Source: Trichoplax sp. H2 (Eukaryota; Placozoa; Uniplacotomia; Trichoplacea). From it: a stretch of 64,000 nucleotides of DNA. A program made the translations under genes and the position numbers. The stretch lies in the NCBI GenBank assembly GCA_003344405.1, contig NOWV01000020.1, positions 768,229 through 832,228 on the forward strand, given 5' to 3'. How positions within the stretch are numbered: position 1 is the first letter of the stretch; each line of letters starts with the position of its first letter. The notes under the pieces are model-generated. The model did not search any database, was not told the origin of the DNA, and worked only from the letters and a program-made list of their open reading frames with translations. Shown piece after piece: positions 1-13,700 of this stretch.

Positions 1-1389
1 CACAATCTATTACATATGTTCAAGTATTTTAAAAATGAATCTTTAGATACCCAGCGCGCTAGGTAGTCCAATAGCCGTAATTTAAAGTCTTAAAAGCAAA
101 ATTTTCATTTATATTAAAAGCTTTTTCCTTTATTTTCCATTCATGCTGTTAAGTAAAGATAAATTAACGCCAAGTCTTATACATGCTAATATATTTAAGT
201 TGATCTTCATTACGTCACAACACTTTGCTTTGAATATATCAAAGTATTTATTTCAATATTACTATGATTGTTATTTGCTCAGTTTAGGAACATACTATAT
301 ACAGTATATGCTTTTTCCGTCTTATTTTCTGAATATACCTTAGTAGTTCATGTTTATGCTCGAAATTTTTACAGCTAAGAATATTTAAGAAAATGGTTAC
401 TAACTCAATATAAATTATGTAAGCAAATTTATGCCAGAAATAAAGTAAATTGTTTTAGGTATTTGCTCATATAGTAGATATTTCACATATGCTTACTAGA
501 GTAGTAGACTTATCTGCTGTAAAATTGAGTCAAAATTTGGTCTACTTAATTTGCAATTAGAATTTTACGGCGATAGATTAGTCAACATGCTTATCGGCGT
601 AAAATTAATCCTTTCGAATTATTTAAGCAAATCAGCTATTTAATATTCTTTATTTTAGAAGTTGCATTAACTTTCTTTTGGATATTCTGAATTGCTTAAG
701 TTTATTACGAACACATTAGTATAAAATGGCTTTAAAAATTATAAACTCAGCCTTTACCTTTCGATATTGGTTACACAGTACGAGTAACTGCCCCAAATTT
801 TCTCTATATACGAGTATAAGATCCAAAATATAATCTCCAAATTTTGCAGTAAGGGTTTTAAAGATTTTAATTTTATATTCTGTTTTATACCCGTGTATTG
901 GCCCTATATTTCTTTCAATAGTTGATCATGATGTAACTACAGAATCTGAACTTTAAAAATAAATAGTAATTATTAATTGCTATCATTTAAACAAAGTAAA
1001 TCAGATTCATGCTCACCAAAGAATTAAAAATGGAATAATTCACGTATATTGTATGATTGTATCGAAAGTTTGATAGAATTAATGAATGATAATGTTTGAT
1101 AGTTTGATATGAAATCCAATCAAATTTCTTCATAGTTACAAAATAGTAAGCCACAAAGTGATAGTTAAATCACTACTCATCATTAATCTTTCAACCTTGT
1201 TTCTGAATTCTAAAAATTAATGTCCTGTTGTTTAAGCCACAAGGAATATCGTTAGATTATCTTCTAAAATTTGTTAGTATAATTTACGTAAGAATTCATT
1301 TTCGAAATTTCTTCGTTACATTAGTGAGATGTTGCCTTTACCATGTATCGTATTATAATACAAAAAGCATACGTTTCTCATAACACACT
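1..1389. other. Non-coding AT-rich DNA, no gene seen
   Basis: No exon with a recognisable domain, no splice-bounded coding stretch and no RNA gene could be supported here on either strand. Only short chance open frames are present. Confidence 0.5.
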
Positions 1390-1640
1390 TGTCACAATTT
1401 CACTTCTGCGATAAGGTAACTTACAGTAAAAGTCTATAAGTAGCTACTGACTTAAACGCCCCTTTTACTTAACGTTAAACACACACAGCCGAATACCGTG
1501 AAGATGAAACTTTTATTAGCAAAGATACATCTACAACTATTACCACACCACTCAATTCAAATGTTCCCGTTTATATAGGAACCGTCTAATTTGTAAACAA
1601 CAACAGTATTATTATTATACCTTACTAGGAGAGACATCTC
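1390..1640 (-). repeat. Probable LTR fragment, minus orientation
   Basis: It begins TGTCACAA followed by a stretch resembling the end of the solo LTR at 5543-5967 (a similar TAAGGTAAC block). On the minus strand it carries a TATA-like TATATAAA near 1570 and an AATAAA-type signal near 1512, the same order as in the better-defined LTRs of this window. The far end and a target-site duplication could not be found, so the right boundary is arbitrary. It could be an older, truncated copy. Confidence 0.35.
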
Positions 1641-2984
1641 GAACTGAGATGTTCCTTACATAGCTTTTCTATCAGTAAATATTTTGAATCTCTTACTGAT
1701 ACTTAATTTTAATGGAAGCTTGTAGGTTGTCTAATTCAACTATCATCAACTAGAATTTGAATCATCTTACTGCTATCTATCACACAATAAGATGCAATAT
1801 CAAATATGCGAAGAACTATCACAAACAACATCCACGTTAAGGCATGACTTATCTTATCTAGCACTACAAATATGGATATTCTCCATATTAGCTACTTCTG
1901 TTCTTACTAATCTATCCTAATGACAAGGCAACACCGCAACAATTCTATACGTATATTAAATACGCAAAAAGCATATGCCGATCAGCACTATGTGATCAAA
2001 AGAATGAGTGAACTGACACCGTTGACCACAGTTAGGAATCTTGAAGGAAAAATATACGTAGTAACTTAATATTCTTTGACGTTCTATATGCAACGAGAAA
2101 TATCTTTCATTTTATGATGGCTAAATCTTGGTCTTAGATCTCACACGATCTTGTGTCCTTCATGATCCTTCATGATAACATCTTTACTCCGATCGTTGCT
2201 TAACGGTAAACTTATTCCAAACTTATAGTAAGTTACTGTAGTTATACATATTGGCGACAGCAATTCCAATGTAATCAATAGCGGCTTAATCAAAAGATAA
2301 CCGATGACTGGTATATTATCGTAAAAATATAGCATAAATTTAATTGGGTTTAACTGAAATCTATATTATCGTTTCAAATGAGTTCTTACAATTTAACTTA
2401 AGAATGGCAATATGGTTATTATATTTAGCCCATACATTGAAGTATTTACTCGTAATTGTTAAACAAGTCAAATTTTTCTCACTAGTGCACTGAACCTAGA
2501 ATCATCTATGTTGTATATTATCAAAATTAAATTTCATAATGTTGCTCCTCCTAATAAACAGCTTAATATATCATTAGTGAGAAAATCTGCATAGCTGGAT
2601 AATGTTTATGATAGTATACCAGATATAAAAAAAGTATGGTTCAATGTACTTTCTTTTTCATTATTCAGCTGTAAATGCATTAATTTCAGTTAGAATAAAA
2701 TAAATGTAATAATCCAACCTAGACTCGTTCTTCGTAACTTGATTGTTTTTTTTGGATTGTAATAACTTTATTAGAACTAAATGTGCATTGTAAAATTTTG
2801 AACAATAAAGTATGAAGAGTCTCAAAAATAATTGGATTGGATTTTGCTTATTTATATATTAATATGATTGCTATTGTTATTATTCCAAGTTTCAATCAAA
2901 TATATGGGAACAAGTAGAAAAAACATTTGAATACTGTAGTACGTTATGATTTTCTTCTCAATAGATTTTAATATTACAGGCTGT
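1641..2984. other. Non-coding stretch, nothing recognised
   Basis: Short frames on both strands lack domain similarity and splice-bounded structure. I see no supported gene. Confidence 0.45.
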
Positions 2985-2989
2985 GCTGT

Positions 2990-3618
2990 TGTTACAGTGT
3001 TATATACTGTATTAGAGTAGAAATATCTATGCTTGGATAATTCTGTTAGACTATCCTTATTTAGTTAACTTCTAATTTGGATATACTATGTTTTAATATA
3101 GCACTGACTTTTTATGACAGTGAGACTTATACACATACTGAAATTAATAGTTATAATAGGGAATGCAAATCATCTACTTACAGTTCGAATCATTGTGATT
3201 GTAATTTACTTATGGTAGATTGTAAATTATCATGGAAATGTTCCGTGACAGGACATATCGTAGTCTAACTATTCTGTATTAGTAATTACATGTCTATATT
3301 CGTAAATACTGTTGTCTGCATTTAGGTAGCAGTAGCTAAACTTAATATCTAATTCAGTAAATGATTCCGAGGTTAATTGTATTAACTATGACTCATGAAC
3401 TATTGAGGAATAGTATATAAATGCAGTATATTGTGAAATAAAGAGAATTGTCAAACTTAGTGTTTAACTAAAATACGAGGCGTTTAAGTCTTTGTGCAGT
3501 CTGCTAGTAGAGCAAAAGTGTTTGTGATAGTGCAGATATCGTTCCTTGATACGTGGTTCAAGGAATTGACTTATTGATCGTACGTTACGTTATCTTGTTG
3601 CAAAGCTGTTTTGTGACA
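2990..3618 (+). mobile_element. Solo LTR, 629 bp, plus orientation
   Basis: The element starts TGTTAC and ends GTGACA, and a perfect 5-bp direct repeat GCTGT flanks it at 2985-2989 and 3619-3623. A TATA-like TATAAAT lies near 3415 and an AATAAA near 3438, a typical LTR promoter and poly(A) order. No internal gag or pol region is attached, so this is a solo LTR left by LTR-LTR recombination. A closely similar copy lies inverted at 31606-32395; in the terminal ~140 bases I count only about six differences. Five-base duplications fit Ty3/gypsy-like or Bel-like elements; the family cannot be decided from the LTR alone. The short cysteine-containing open frame inside it (3077-3268) is not conserved in the other copy. 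Confidence 0.85.
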
Positions 3619-3623
3619 GCTGT

Positions 3624-5537
3624 TAAAATATTACAATCTAAATACTAAGAGAATGAAATGACTGAGGAACTATGTTGAGATATCGGCTTGGTTCTATGAC
3701 GACTAATAAGCACCTGCTATTGATCAAAATAGATGTAATTTCTAATTTTTTCATGTTCACTATATTAATTGTTAGTTGAATTCAGAATATTTCTGTCTAG
3801 TCGATCGTTATACAATACTCTATGTCATTGCCTTCTTTATCTTGGCGTAATAAAATGCAAACAGTTTTTACCAATTCAAGCTGTCTTTATTAGATTTGTG
3901 AAAGAGATTTGTTTCAAGCATTGCACTTACACACATGGTGTTAGATAGTATTTACACGTAGTATAAGCATGAATCATGAAATGCTGAGGTTATAGCATTA
4001 GCGAATAACGAATCAAAGTGGATTCTAGGCGACAATAAGTTTCAACGCTGCAATGAGTGATGCAGGGATTACAAAGCATTAAAAAACGGGTAAACATAAC
4101 CATTGTCCATTTTTATAAGCTAAGCAATCTAATGGCAACATTTTAAAAAATTAGCTTTTTATGCAATCCTTCATCCTTTAGGATTAGAAATTGTAAAAGC
4201 AACATGAAATTTTGATGTAACAGAAATATTGAGCATCTATAGTTTTTAGGATAACAAGTGCCCTAGAATAATATCTTTAGAAATAAATTCAGGAATTTGA
4301 TACACGTAACAGGGTCTAGAAAATATCATTAAACTTAAAGGCTGATTGCGACGTAAAATATATTATCAGCTACTTAAGACTGACGCGCACGAAATAGAAG
4401 ATACCAAATGTATTTTTTTATATTATAACCAATTCATAGCATTGTAAATGTTAATTCGAAATCATTTTTATTCTTGTAAACCTAATTCTTAAGTATAGTT
4501 TAATACGTATATAAGAAAAATAGCCTCGCCTACGGCATGGTGAAATGTTTCTTAGCCTTAAGATTATCGTTAACTTTATTATTAGCACGGCACAATTGCT
4601 GTTTTGCAAGCTAGGTCTGAAACAGCTCTTAAACTTACTTTAGCGTCTTAAGCATCTCTTTCAATATCATATTTCTGATTTCAAATTCAAGTTTGATTAA
4701 TTTTATGCCATAAAACATTGAATAATTGGTTTAAGCTTAAATAATTGAACTTTTCGTGCAGTTATATTCGTCTACGACTGATATGAAATACTACATATAT
4801 AAATATATACGTGCGAATTTGCATATACTCTTGTTTATTATGAAGCAGAAGGAACAATGCTTTAAATCCAAAGGCTTCAAGAGAATTTCTGCCTTGATTT
4901 AAAATCCTGGGTTAAGATTCTAGTTATTTTCTATTTCACCGACGAGTTGAGGGTTAACTGTGAATATCAGATAAAAGAAAATGTTTTAGATAAATATTAT
5001 CTTCGACCATTCTAAGGGTACAAAAATGGTTCACTTTACTCGCCCTTTACAATGACAATTTAGCAATAATTAATATCACGTTAAATACGGAATGAAAAGG
5101 ATTTCAGTTCATAAGGACTGTTATTACTAAAAAATTAATAATTGATATTTCTTTTATACTCATCAGCTTCTAAATTATGCCTTACTTTCATTGAAGGATT
5201 TCATAGTTTCGGACTGATATAGCGAGGATTTGGTTATTGTGGATTTCATTTTTTTGCCCTTTTTCTCTGATTTAAGTTAGCGATAAGAGTAAAAATAAGA
5301 TTGTTAACATTTTTCCTCTGATTACATTATGCTCATAGTCTATAAAATATACTGCGTTCTGCCTTGCAAATAACATCGCGATATGATGATTATACTCATA
5401 TTTATGCTTAAAATCTTGAACTAGATCAGATTGCTTGATTATATTATAGCACATTCCAGAATTTTAAAAAAAATTATTGGACTAGCTAAATTTTTTTTTA
5501 TTGAGGAATCTTTATATTTAATTCTTGAATGAAATAA
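3624..5537. other. Non-coding stretch, nothing recognised
   Basis: No exon, RNA gene or bounded repeat could be supported. A cytoplasmic or 3' UTR exon of the minus-strand gene represented at 5997-6182 would be expected in this direction, but I could not identify one. Confidence 0.4.
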
Positions 5538-5542
5538 AAAGT

Positions 5543-5967
5543 TGTCACAAACCAGCTTCGTGACAAGGATAACGTAAAACAAATCTCTAAATTACTATAG
5601 TCTCCGAGATTCAGTATCCCTTAACTACCTCACAAGAATTTAGATGCCTTTGATTCTACAATTGAGAACTACTTTATTCAACTATCTGACGGTTATATAT
5701 ACCCTTCTACAGCAGCTAACATTCATGAGTCATCTTATAAAAATACTTAGGTGAGAACATCTGTTAACTAATTTTTCACAGTCGGACTACAACATGTCCA
5801 TTCACAGAATCACTTCAGTGCACATTACAGCACAGCATTAAATTTACTGTAACACATTTATAATTAGAGTAATTCCTATTGTAAGTAACTATTTGTAATA
5901 TATTATCACTATATTATATTCACCAAATTTAGATAGCTATTTCTTTACGGTAGTTCGTACCGTGACA
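5543..5967 (-). mobile_element. Solo LTR, 425 bp, minus orientation
   Basis: The termini are TGTCAC and GTGACA, with a perfect 5-bp duplication AAAGT at 5538-5542 and 5968-5972. Read on the minus strand, TATATAA (near 5695) precedes AATAAA (near 5671). Related copies with their own duplications lie at 25632-26219, 40598-41163 and 58804-59205; they share the TGTCACGGTACG-type end and the end containing CAGCTTCGTGACA. It lies 29 bases from the donor side of the minus-strand TM exon at 5997-6182, so it is probably intronic in that gene. Confidence 0.88.
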
Positions 5968-5996
5968 AAAGTATATAAGTATATTTGTAATAATAC

Positions 5997-6182
5997 CTTT
6001 TCGGGAATGATTTCGTCTGTTAGTCCCTTCTTCTACATTTCCATCGTCGCTATCGTCTTCCCTAATAGCGATAAAACAGTATATAATCATTCCAAGCACT
6101 AAAAATCCACCAATAGAGCAGCCTAATCCTATCCAAATCGCATCTAAATCATTCATGTTTGATGTGGAGTTGCAGTGGTAAG
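5997..6182 (-). CDS. Transmembrane exon of an unidentified minus-strand gene
   Basis: Read on the minus strand, an ATAG acceptor and an AAAAG|GTATTA donor bound a 186-base exon that starts and ends in phase 1, like the TM exon of gene C. It encodes a short ectodomain stub with an N-glycosylation sequon (NST), then a hydrophobic helix (core IGLGCSIGGFLVLGMIIYCF) and a highly acidic stretch (EDDSDDGNVEE) followed by a basic one (NRRNHSRK). It therefore looks like the membrane-anchor exon of a type I receptor with unknown ectodomain. Without splicing the frame is open from 6249 to 5929. I found no matching upstream exons at higher coordinates, so the gene may be a fragment, or its other exons may encode domains I did not recognise. 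Confidence 0.42.
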
Positions 6183-6249
6183 CTATTTGGCAAGATCTTA
6201 GGAAAGTAAAAGTATCATTGCAAGATAACAGCTTAAATACTCTAAGCAT

Positions 6250-9200
6250 CTACGATGATGAAGAATAGATGACGTATTTTATATTATTATCCATCAGCAG
6301 GAAATAGACAATTAGCTATTTTATTCCTTATAAAGTACACTCTTGCAGTTTTACTCTGAAAAGTCCTTTAGAATCATTCAAATGAGCTGGTAAAGTACCC
6401 TATTACTGAGCGAGCCTACCCGATATAAGGTATCACTAAAAACGAAGATGATAAAAGTTTGATAATGTATGATTACTTCACGTAGAATCTTACGTAGTTA
6501 AAATGCATTATTATTGTTTTTATTTCAATGGATTAATTTGTAAAAACGAATCGAATCCACTACTGTACTTTAATGAATCATAATCACGCCATCTTTAATA
6601 TAACTAGTGAATAATTAATAACCTTGAAGATACAGATATTCTAAGTTGTTGATTTTTTGTAGACTGATTCATTTAATTACTGTGCATCGAGTAAATGCGG
6701 TGACCGACAATATCTTAAATTGCTTTGAATTCCATGTTTGCTTTCATACACAGATAGGTATAATATAATTCATCATACATAAATGGAGTTTTATACTATC
6801 TAATTTAAGTAGTAGACTTAAAATATATTCTCTTTATTAGACAGGATTTGAGATAAGAAAACAATACCTTAATCTAAGAGTTTATAAGATAAAGTTGAGA
6901 CAAATAGTAGAATTAAAAATTTTATATTTCCATAAGGAGCATTAATTCATCCCCGTATTTTCTTATAAATATTTTTAGGTCTTGTTAATATAATTTATTG
7001 CAGACAATAGATAATGTAATACCTTTCTGACTCCATAGCTAATAATGAAGATACATATGCAATTTACTATTTTTAAACAATAAATGATAATTTGAGATGA
7101 TACAACCACGACATACACGTAATTCTAGTTTTGGAATATTACATTATTTTAGCAAGAACGCTTTACTAAATATAACAGAATTGCTTCATATATTTACAAT
7201 TAACATATTGTACTTTTAAAATTACCGAGAACAAGAAATGAATTCGCGCAATAAAAATTTTATATGATTTATATCTAGAGAAATTTATTTTTCGAATTCA
7301 TACTTGCAATTGGTCTATAAACGAAGTTAAGCACTGTGCTTGTTGCAACCGATATGCTGATTGATAGTTTATTACTTACTTTACGTCATCTGAATTAAGT
7401 ATCAAATTAACTGCCACAAATGACTTTTTTTTTAATAATAAATGCCCGTAGGTCCATTAAAGATGGTCGACCATTTATGACAACTTCAAACTGATGTACA
7501 TCAACATTAAATTGATACTGAATACCATATACATAGCAGGCAAGTCCTTTGAAAAGTGAATGAGTTCTCAGCTTTTTATTATTTTTACCTTAGGGATTTT
7601 AGGAGCTTGATTAAGGAAAGATACTGTCAGGTGGTCAACTGATCTTTAGGGATTAAAGTTAACTTTTCTAACAGTAAGTTTATGTAATGAATTTTTCGTG
7701 ACTTATATATCAGCTCGGCTGAACCAAATTAATTATAGTGACAGTAAAAGCTTTTATTTTATTAAATTCCCAATAAACAAAGCGAAAAATCGACTATGGT
7801 GGTGAAGACACATATCTGATGCTGAATGTAATCCTTAGGCTAGGATTTTCGTTCTTCTAATTAGTAAATATGAAGAGGATAGTTTCAATTAATAGGAAAA
7901 AATTTGATAGCTGATGACCAATGGGTCTGTAAGGACTATAAATTCATTATTAAAATCTTCTGAACTATTGAATGAAGTAATCTGTCGGGATTGATAATTT
8001 AAATTCAATCATAACTAGAAATTTAAACATTAGATCGAAACATAAGTAATCTGCTGAACTGCTGGCAAGGTTATTAGCAATGGGTGAAGATTATTAACCA
8101 TTGGACCCTTATAATGAAATTTGTACAACTGATGTTAAAGGAATTTTATTATGTATCGTTATTCACGAAAACAGCTTTAATATGCAAGTCAGAGATTATT
8201 TTGATTATTAATCTTAACATAATGTTATGGCTAACGCAGAATCTTTCAAGAACAATGAAACTTTTAAATGAGAATCTGCATGATATTTTGCGCAAAAATC
8301 CTTGTAGCACTGAATTATCTTCTATTTAATTGCTATTATGACCGAAAATGATTAATGACCATTGAATAAGAAGTATATAAGAGTAAAGGAAATATCATGA
8401 CAGAATCTCACGAACAATGTGAACCTGTAATTGCCATATTTTCATCAAATTAGTATAAAGGGTGAATGCAATATTAAAGGTAAATTTTTAGTACGCATGA
8501 GAGACTGGACTGAATGTATAATCAAAAGTATTTCAACGATAATCAATTTACGGCAGCAGGCTTATTTGGAAGTTATTATCTGAAGAATTTTGTAAATAAC
8601 TCCAGCTGTTGGAATTAAAATCAATTGATCATTAAAAATAGCTTAGGACTGACATATACTTTATCGTAAAAAAGTCTAAAAATGGTAAAGCAAACTCAAG
8701 TAGACTTCCAAATTTGTGTCTAAAAATCACAACATAATATCTTTATTGTCTTCCTGAAATTTAAAATGAAATTAGTAATCTTCGATTTAATATTAAATTC
8801 TAGTGAATAACGAGGACTGCCAGAAAAAGTTATTTAATCTGAGCTAATAGATTTAGCACATTATCGTTAAATAGACGATAGTATTGTGATCGCTAATTTC
8901 AACAAACAATTATAAGTTAATTATTTCTATTATGTTCGTGAGTTAAAGTTTACGTCATTTAGCGAATTAGGAAAGCATATCGTACAAAACATACGTGATT
9001 CGTAATAGATAATAGATATACCAAAAGAATTTGTAGAACAGAATTTAATTAATCTTTTTAATATTTGCCATTCTTGATAATAGCTAATATGACTGTTAGA
9101 TTCTGTAACTTTGATATCATGCGATGATCAAAATAGCAACGGTACGCTTTGGTTAGTTACGTATGTATTTAAAAATATTTCAAGTAGACTAAGTTATCGA

Positions 9201-12200
9201 AGTTATATTTTTATTTTCCTATGTTTATCAGTCTCTTAGTTATTCCTTTCAGTGGTGCTAATTTACAAAATCTTAATAGAATTAAAGAAATGGAATAAAA
9301 ATCCTTGAGATGACATTTGCAGTGCTGATATTGTAAATTTTACTATTATAAGTGGTTATTTATCCTTTATTTTTTATTTCTGTTAATGAATCGTGTAAAT
9401 AGAGGTTTATAATTTGTATCTATGAGAGAATTCAATTATTTTTTTAACTAATTCCACAGGCAACGTTATGCCGCTTCTCATCAAAGCAAATGAATAAACA
9501 TTAGTTTATATTTGATTGGTAACGTCATTTTATGCCAACGAAATAAAGCTTCATCTTTCTTTGAGATTTAATATTAACCTATTGCTGTCCCGAAGAAACG
9601 CTAATGATTTTAGTGATTTTAATAGTACCTTTCCATTGTTAGTACCATCTACTTTCATAAATTGTATCAGCAAGAGAATGACAAATGTAAATAAATAACA
9701 AGATATAGGAGAGATTTATTTAACGGTAACTTTCTTATGTATATCCAAATGAAAGAATTAAGGTACACACTAGAATCGTACTAACAGTTATCGAAAGTAA
9801 AGAGATGCACCTTTATCCAAATTTGGAAAACCAACTTGTATTAATAAATTCTTGGGAGATTTACGAGTATAAAACAATTAATTGAATAGGCTATTACTGA
9901 CATGTTTTGATACTATCTGCTACTAGTCTAAACAAGGATATTGGGTTGCTAAGGGAATGGTAATCTATTTTTTAATTAATCTGCTAACTTATTATTTGTT
10001 GTCAGGTATGTCAGCATTTAAAAATTTTGCTATTTTCAAGTAGCAAAACACTAACAAACTTACAGTACCAGTAGTACTTACATATGATTTCATCTCATAA
10101 TCTTATCCTAAATGTTTTTAGGAATTTTTATTAGATTATAACAATAGTAATACTAAAAAATGTGCCTGTTAACGATAAAATCGCTCCTGCTTTTCATAAT
10201 AATCACTTGAATGATTTATTACTTATTAGATGAGATCATAGATGATACAGAAATTAATTTTATCGCGTCATATTTGTTCATAGTTGGAAAATATGTTTAT
10301 GTTTCGATTAATGCAATAGTATCCCTAGAAGCACAACATATTGATCAAATACTTTTGCCAACAGAATCAATCCCTAGCATCTTCGTTCCGTTGGATGTTC
10401 TCATTAATAATTTTAAGTGAGATAGTAAGACTTACATTCCGTATTTCTAATTATGAAAGAAAATTTATATTCAATATCTATTGTTCAATTAATCAAATAA
10501 ATACTTTAGTTGCTCATGCAGATTAAAGTAAAACGTTACACCATTAGCTTATACGGTGAGAAGTGCTGTATTTACAATTTTCCTTATCGAGTCTCACATT
10601 TGGCTATAGTTTAATATTTATGTTATGCAATATTAAATTACTATGAAATAAAAATGTTACGATCGGTGTTCGATGCGTTGAATGCCTGACGAGGTTCATG
10701 AGGCACTCCGACTATTTACGCTCACAGTTCAATAAACACCTTACACGAGTACGATATTCAGTTATAAGTATCAACTACTTTATTTAGAATACTTACGGTG
10801 TTAGGGACTACGAAAAGTAGAAAGAAACGAAACTGCCGACGGTTGTTGACTATTCTAATAATGAGAAGGGTCATTATTTTACTGACCATTTCAACTGAAT
10901 AGTATTTCTGTAACAGCGCACTATACTGTCCGCCATTGATATCCAAATTAGCTGCTAACTGACTATAGAAATTATTAAAATCATATCAAAAAGACATCTA
11001 AGGAAGACTCTCTAGTAATTTCTGAGAAAAAAAATTAATGTAGTGAGTAGTTTATCCAGTGATCTAATAAATTTCAATTATTCTTTGTCTTGCTACCCAA
11101 ATTAACCTTCATCCTTTTGCGTCGCTAGTCATCTAAAGAACAGCATAGTTAATGCCACCTATTGTTCAATTATTCAGAATTGTTACCTTTACCTGAAATA
11201 TTTAAAACTTAATAATTATTGAATAAAAGACTGAAAAACATTTATTAACAGAATTTAAGTATATTTCTAGCTTTGATCATGATTGAATGACTTCAGAACT
11301 ATTATAATACCCTTCTAATATAGTATTTGAATGTGAATTGAAAAATATTGCTTAATGTTACATTTTTCTACAGTAGACATTTATTAAAATCAAATCAAAT
11401 ATTATAAAGGAACGCATAGTTTGTATCGAAGCAATTCGATTAATAAATTTTATTTTAATATTAAACTGAATTGATTTATGGTTATCAAATCTGTCTTTAA
11501 CAATCATGGCCTAAAAATTTACTAAATTTTATAAATGATGGTAAAGCTGTTACGATATCAATCGTAAATATTTTCAACATAATAATCGAAGGAAACGTAA
11601 TAATTTTAGAACTAAATAATGTATTATGATTTATTATATGTTAAGGTAAGAAATTTGATTATTAAAAAATTTAAATAACAATTTATTGCTTGGAATAAAG
11701 TTTTAATTTAAAAAAAATTGCGCCAAAATCGGTTTAAGCTGGGATTTATAGGAGATTGTAATGAAATTAAATAGATCTCATGGAAGGTCACAAAATCCAT
11801 ACAACTTAAAAGGTAGAACGCTTCCTCGTTCATTCAATTAGCATAATGGACATTTATAATATTTCGAAAACCATATGAAAACTGCATTCCATTTTACTCA
11901 AAGACAGTAATAATCTGCTCACTGGTTAATTTCTCACTAATGTCAAGAATACTACCTAACAATGTTTTGACAGACGTAGTAGTAAAAAATCTAAGTTTTT
12001 CTTCACTCATTACCTTACTACAATGGAAACAAGTGAAATTAAAATTTCATGAATTTATGAAGTTTAAATTAGTGTATACTACATCTTATTGACCATTATT
12101 TGGTAAAATTCAATTAGCTATTGATAAAAGAAAATTTAAGCTAAATATCAGGCTCCATTTTATTCTTGCAATACTTCGGTAGCGATTATTTCACGAGTTG

Positions 12201-13353
12201 AAAACTGCAATTTCATGGTAAATTCCTACTTTAGTTAGCAACAAATAGAATATTATATTCTTACTTTTAATGCTAAAAATTAAATTCCTTAACCAGTTAA
12301 GCAAGAAAACATGTTTTAGAATTAAACAGAAGTACTTTAGGGAGTGCTCACAAAAATAACCCAAAAATTATTTGAGAATGGAATAGAATATATTGTAAAA
12401 TATGAAATATCCTTAATTTTTTAGGTAACATATACAGCTTTTGACTTTGACGTTTCATTGCGTACAAAAATACATTAGCTAATTAATAGCGCCAGAAAAC
12501 CAAGATGTTTTGTAATCAATTTCTAAATGATCATTTTTATGTTTACATTTTATTAATTTCTGTTGTTAATCATTCACTAACATACCGGTATTATGCTATA
12601 AACTTCTTAAAGGTTAATTTACTGTTTAAAGTACGTCCTGGATGTTGCTTCAACCGGTATAAAGGAAATATTATTTTTGAAAATTATGTTTAGGATTCTT
12701 ACAAATATTGCATAGTACTGAGATTTTTAAAGACAGACTCTAGACTCAAAGATTTATATTATCAAGATACTAAACGCTGCATTTTCAAAATTTAACAATT
12801 ACATAGTTATGGTTAAAGGGGATCCAATTGACATGAAAATCCAGAAATTTGTAACTTCTATACAATATTCAAATATATTGACCTCCGTTAACCTTGAATT
12901 TGTATTATTTTGACGTTCTGATTATTTTTGCCAATGATCTTATTTAATAACGTGCAATAACTCAATAAAAATTGCTAGCTTGACGTATATGTCAGGATTT
13001 CAGATATGGGTATTTAATTTACCGATACAATTAGAGGTCGGAAAGAAACAAATTTCGATTACGTTATAGTCGTTGATTATAATTTTAATGCCGGAATTCG
13101 AAAATTTGAAAGGAATTTTGAAAGAAGGAGATTAATATGGATATCACTGAAGACAGTATTAATATTCTTAGCAATTGCGATATACTTACAATAAGTTTTG
13201 ACGAATATAAAACGTCAACGTGATTAGGTTATAAGTATTGCAATAAATAGCTACAATTCTTTGGCTTAATCTTTGGAGCATCGGTGGCATTCTTCAGCCA
13301 AAGAAGCTCTCTATTTCAAGAATTTTCCATCCAAATCAAGAATTTCTACCTTA
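6250..13353. other. Seven kb without a supportable gene
   Basis: Neither strand shows a kringle, SRCR or MAM signature (for example CRQ-G or CGW with flanking splice sites), and no RNA gene was seen. Open frames of 60-80 codons (8084-8329, 10211-10420, 10758-10946) are AT-rich and low in hallmark residues, and look like chance. If the minus-strand TM exon at 5997-6182 belongs to a live gene, its 5' exons should lie here. Confidence 0.4.
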
Positions 13354-13700
13354 TTGTAAAATAACTTAGTATCGTGATTGTAGACTATTAGCCATGTTTA
13401 GTATGACGTACGGTAGTGTCTTTCTATATTTATCTTATGATATATTTAGTAGCCCATAATTATAGACTGTAAGGGTAGACTTGATACTAGAATACAGATA
13501 ACTAAATGCAGTAAGATGTTGAGCTACTTATAATGTTAGAGGTAGAAAAAGAATTGTAAATTATATATTAGGATACGCTTAGTGCATTGTACTTTGTATG
13601 GTATGTATAATGTTTACGAAAATACTATGATAATTTCCATGTTGGATTAATGACGTTTCACTGTAAAATATTATGTTACGGCTGTAAATCAGTGAAGAAT
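13354..13700 (+). repeat. Dispersed repeat family R1, copy 1
   Basis: A block that starts with TGTAAAATAACTTAGT and carries GATTGTAGACT followed by GCCATGTTTAGTAT recurs, diverged, at 39783-40308 and 58175-58750. Shared islands continue for several hundred bases (for example GGATACGCTTA). No coding capacity, termini or target duplication could be defined, so the class is unknown. Confidence 0.6.

Noticed and set aside
3176-3200. tRNA-like T-loop TTCGAAT
   Set aside because: The flanking bases do not pair as a T-stem and no acceptor or anticodon arm can be drawn.
3077-3268. Cysteine-containing 63-codon open frame (HCDCNLLMVDC)
   Set aside because: It lies inside the solo LTR 2990-3618 and the related copy at 31606-32395 does not keep the frame.
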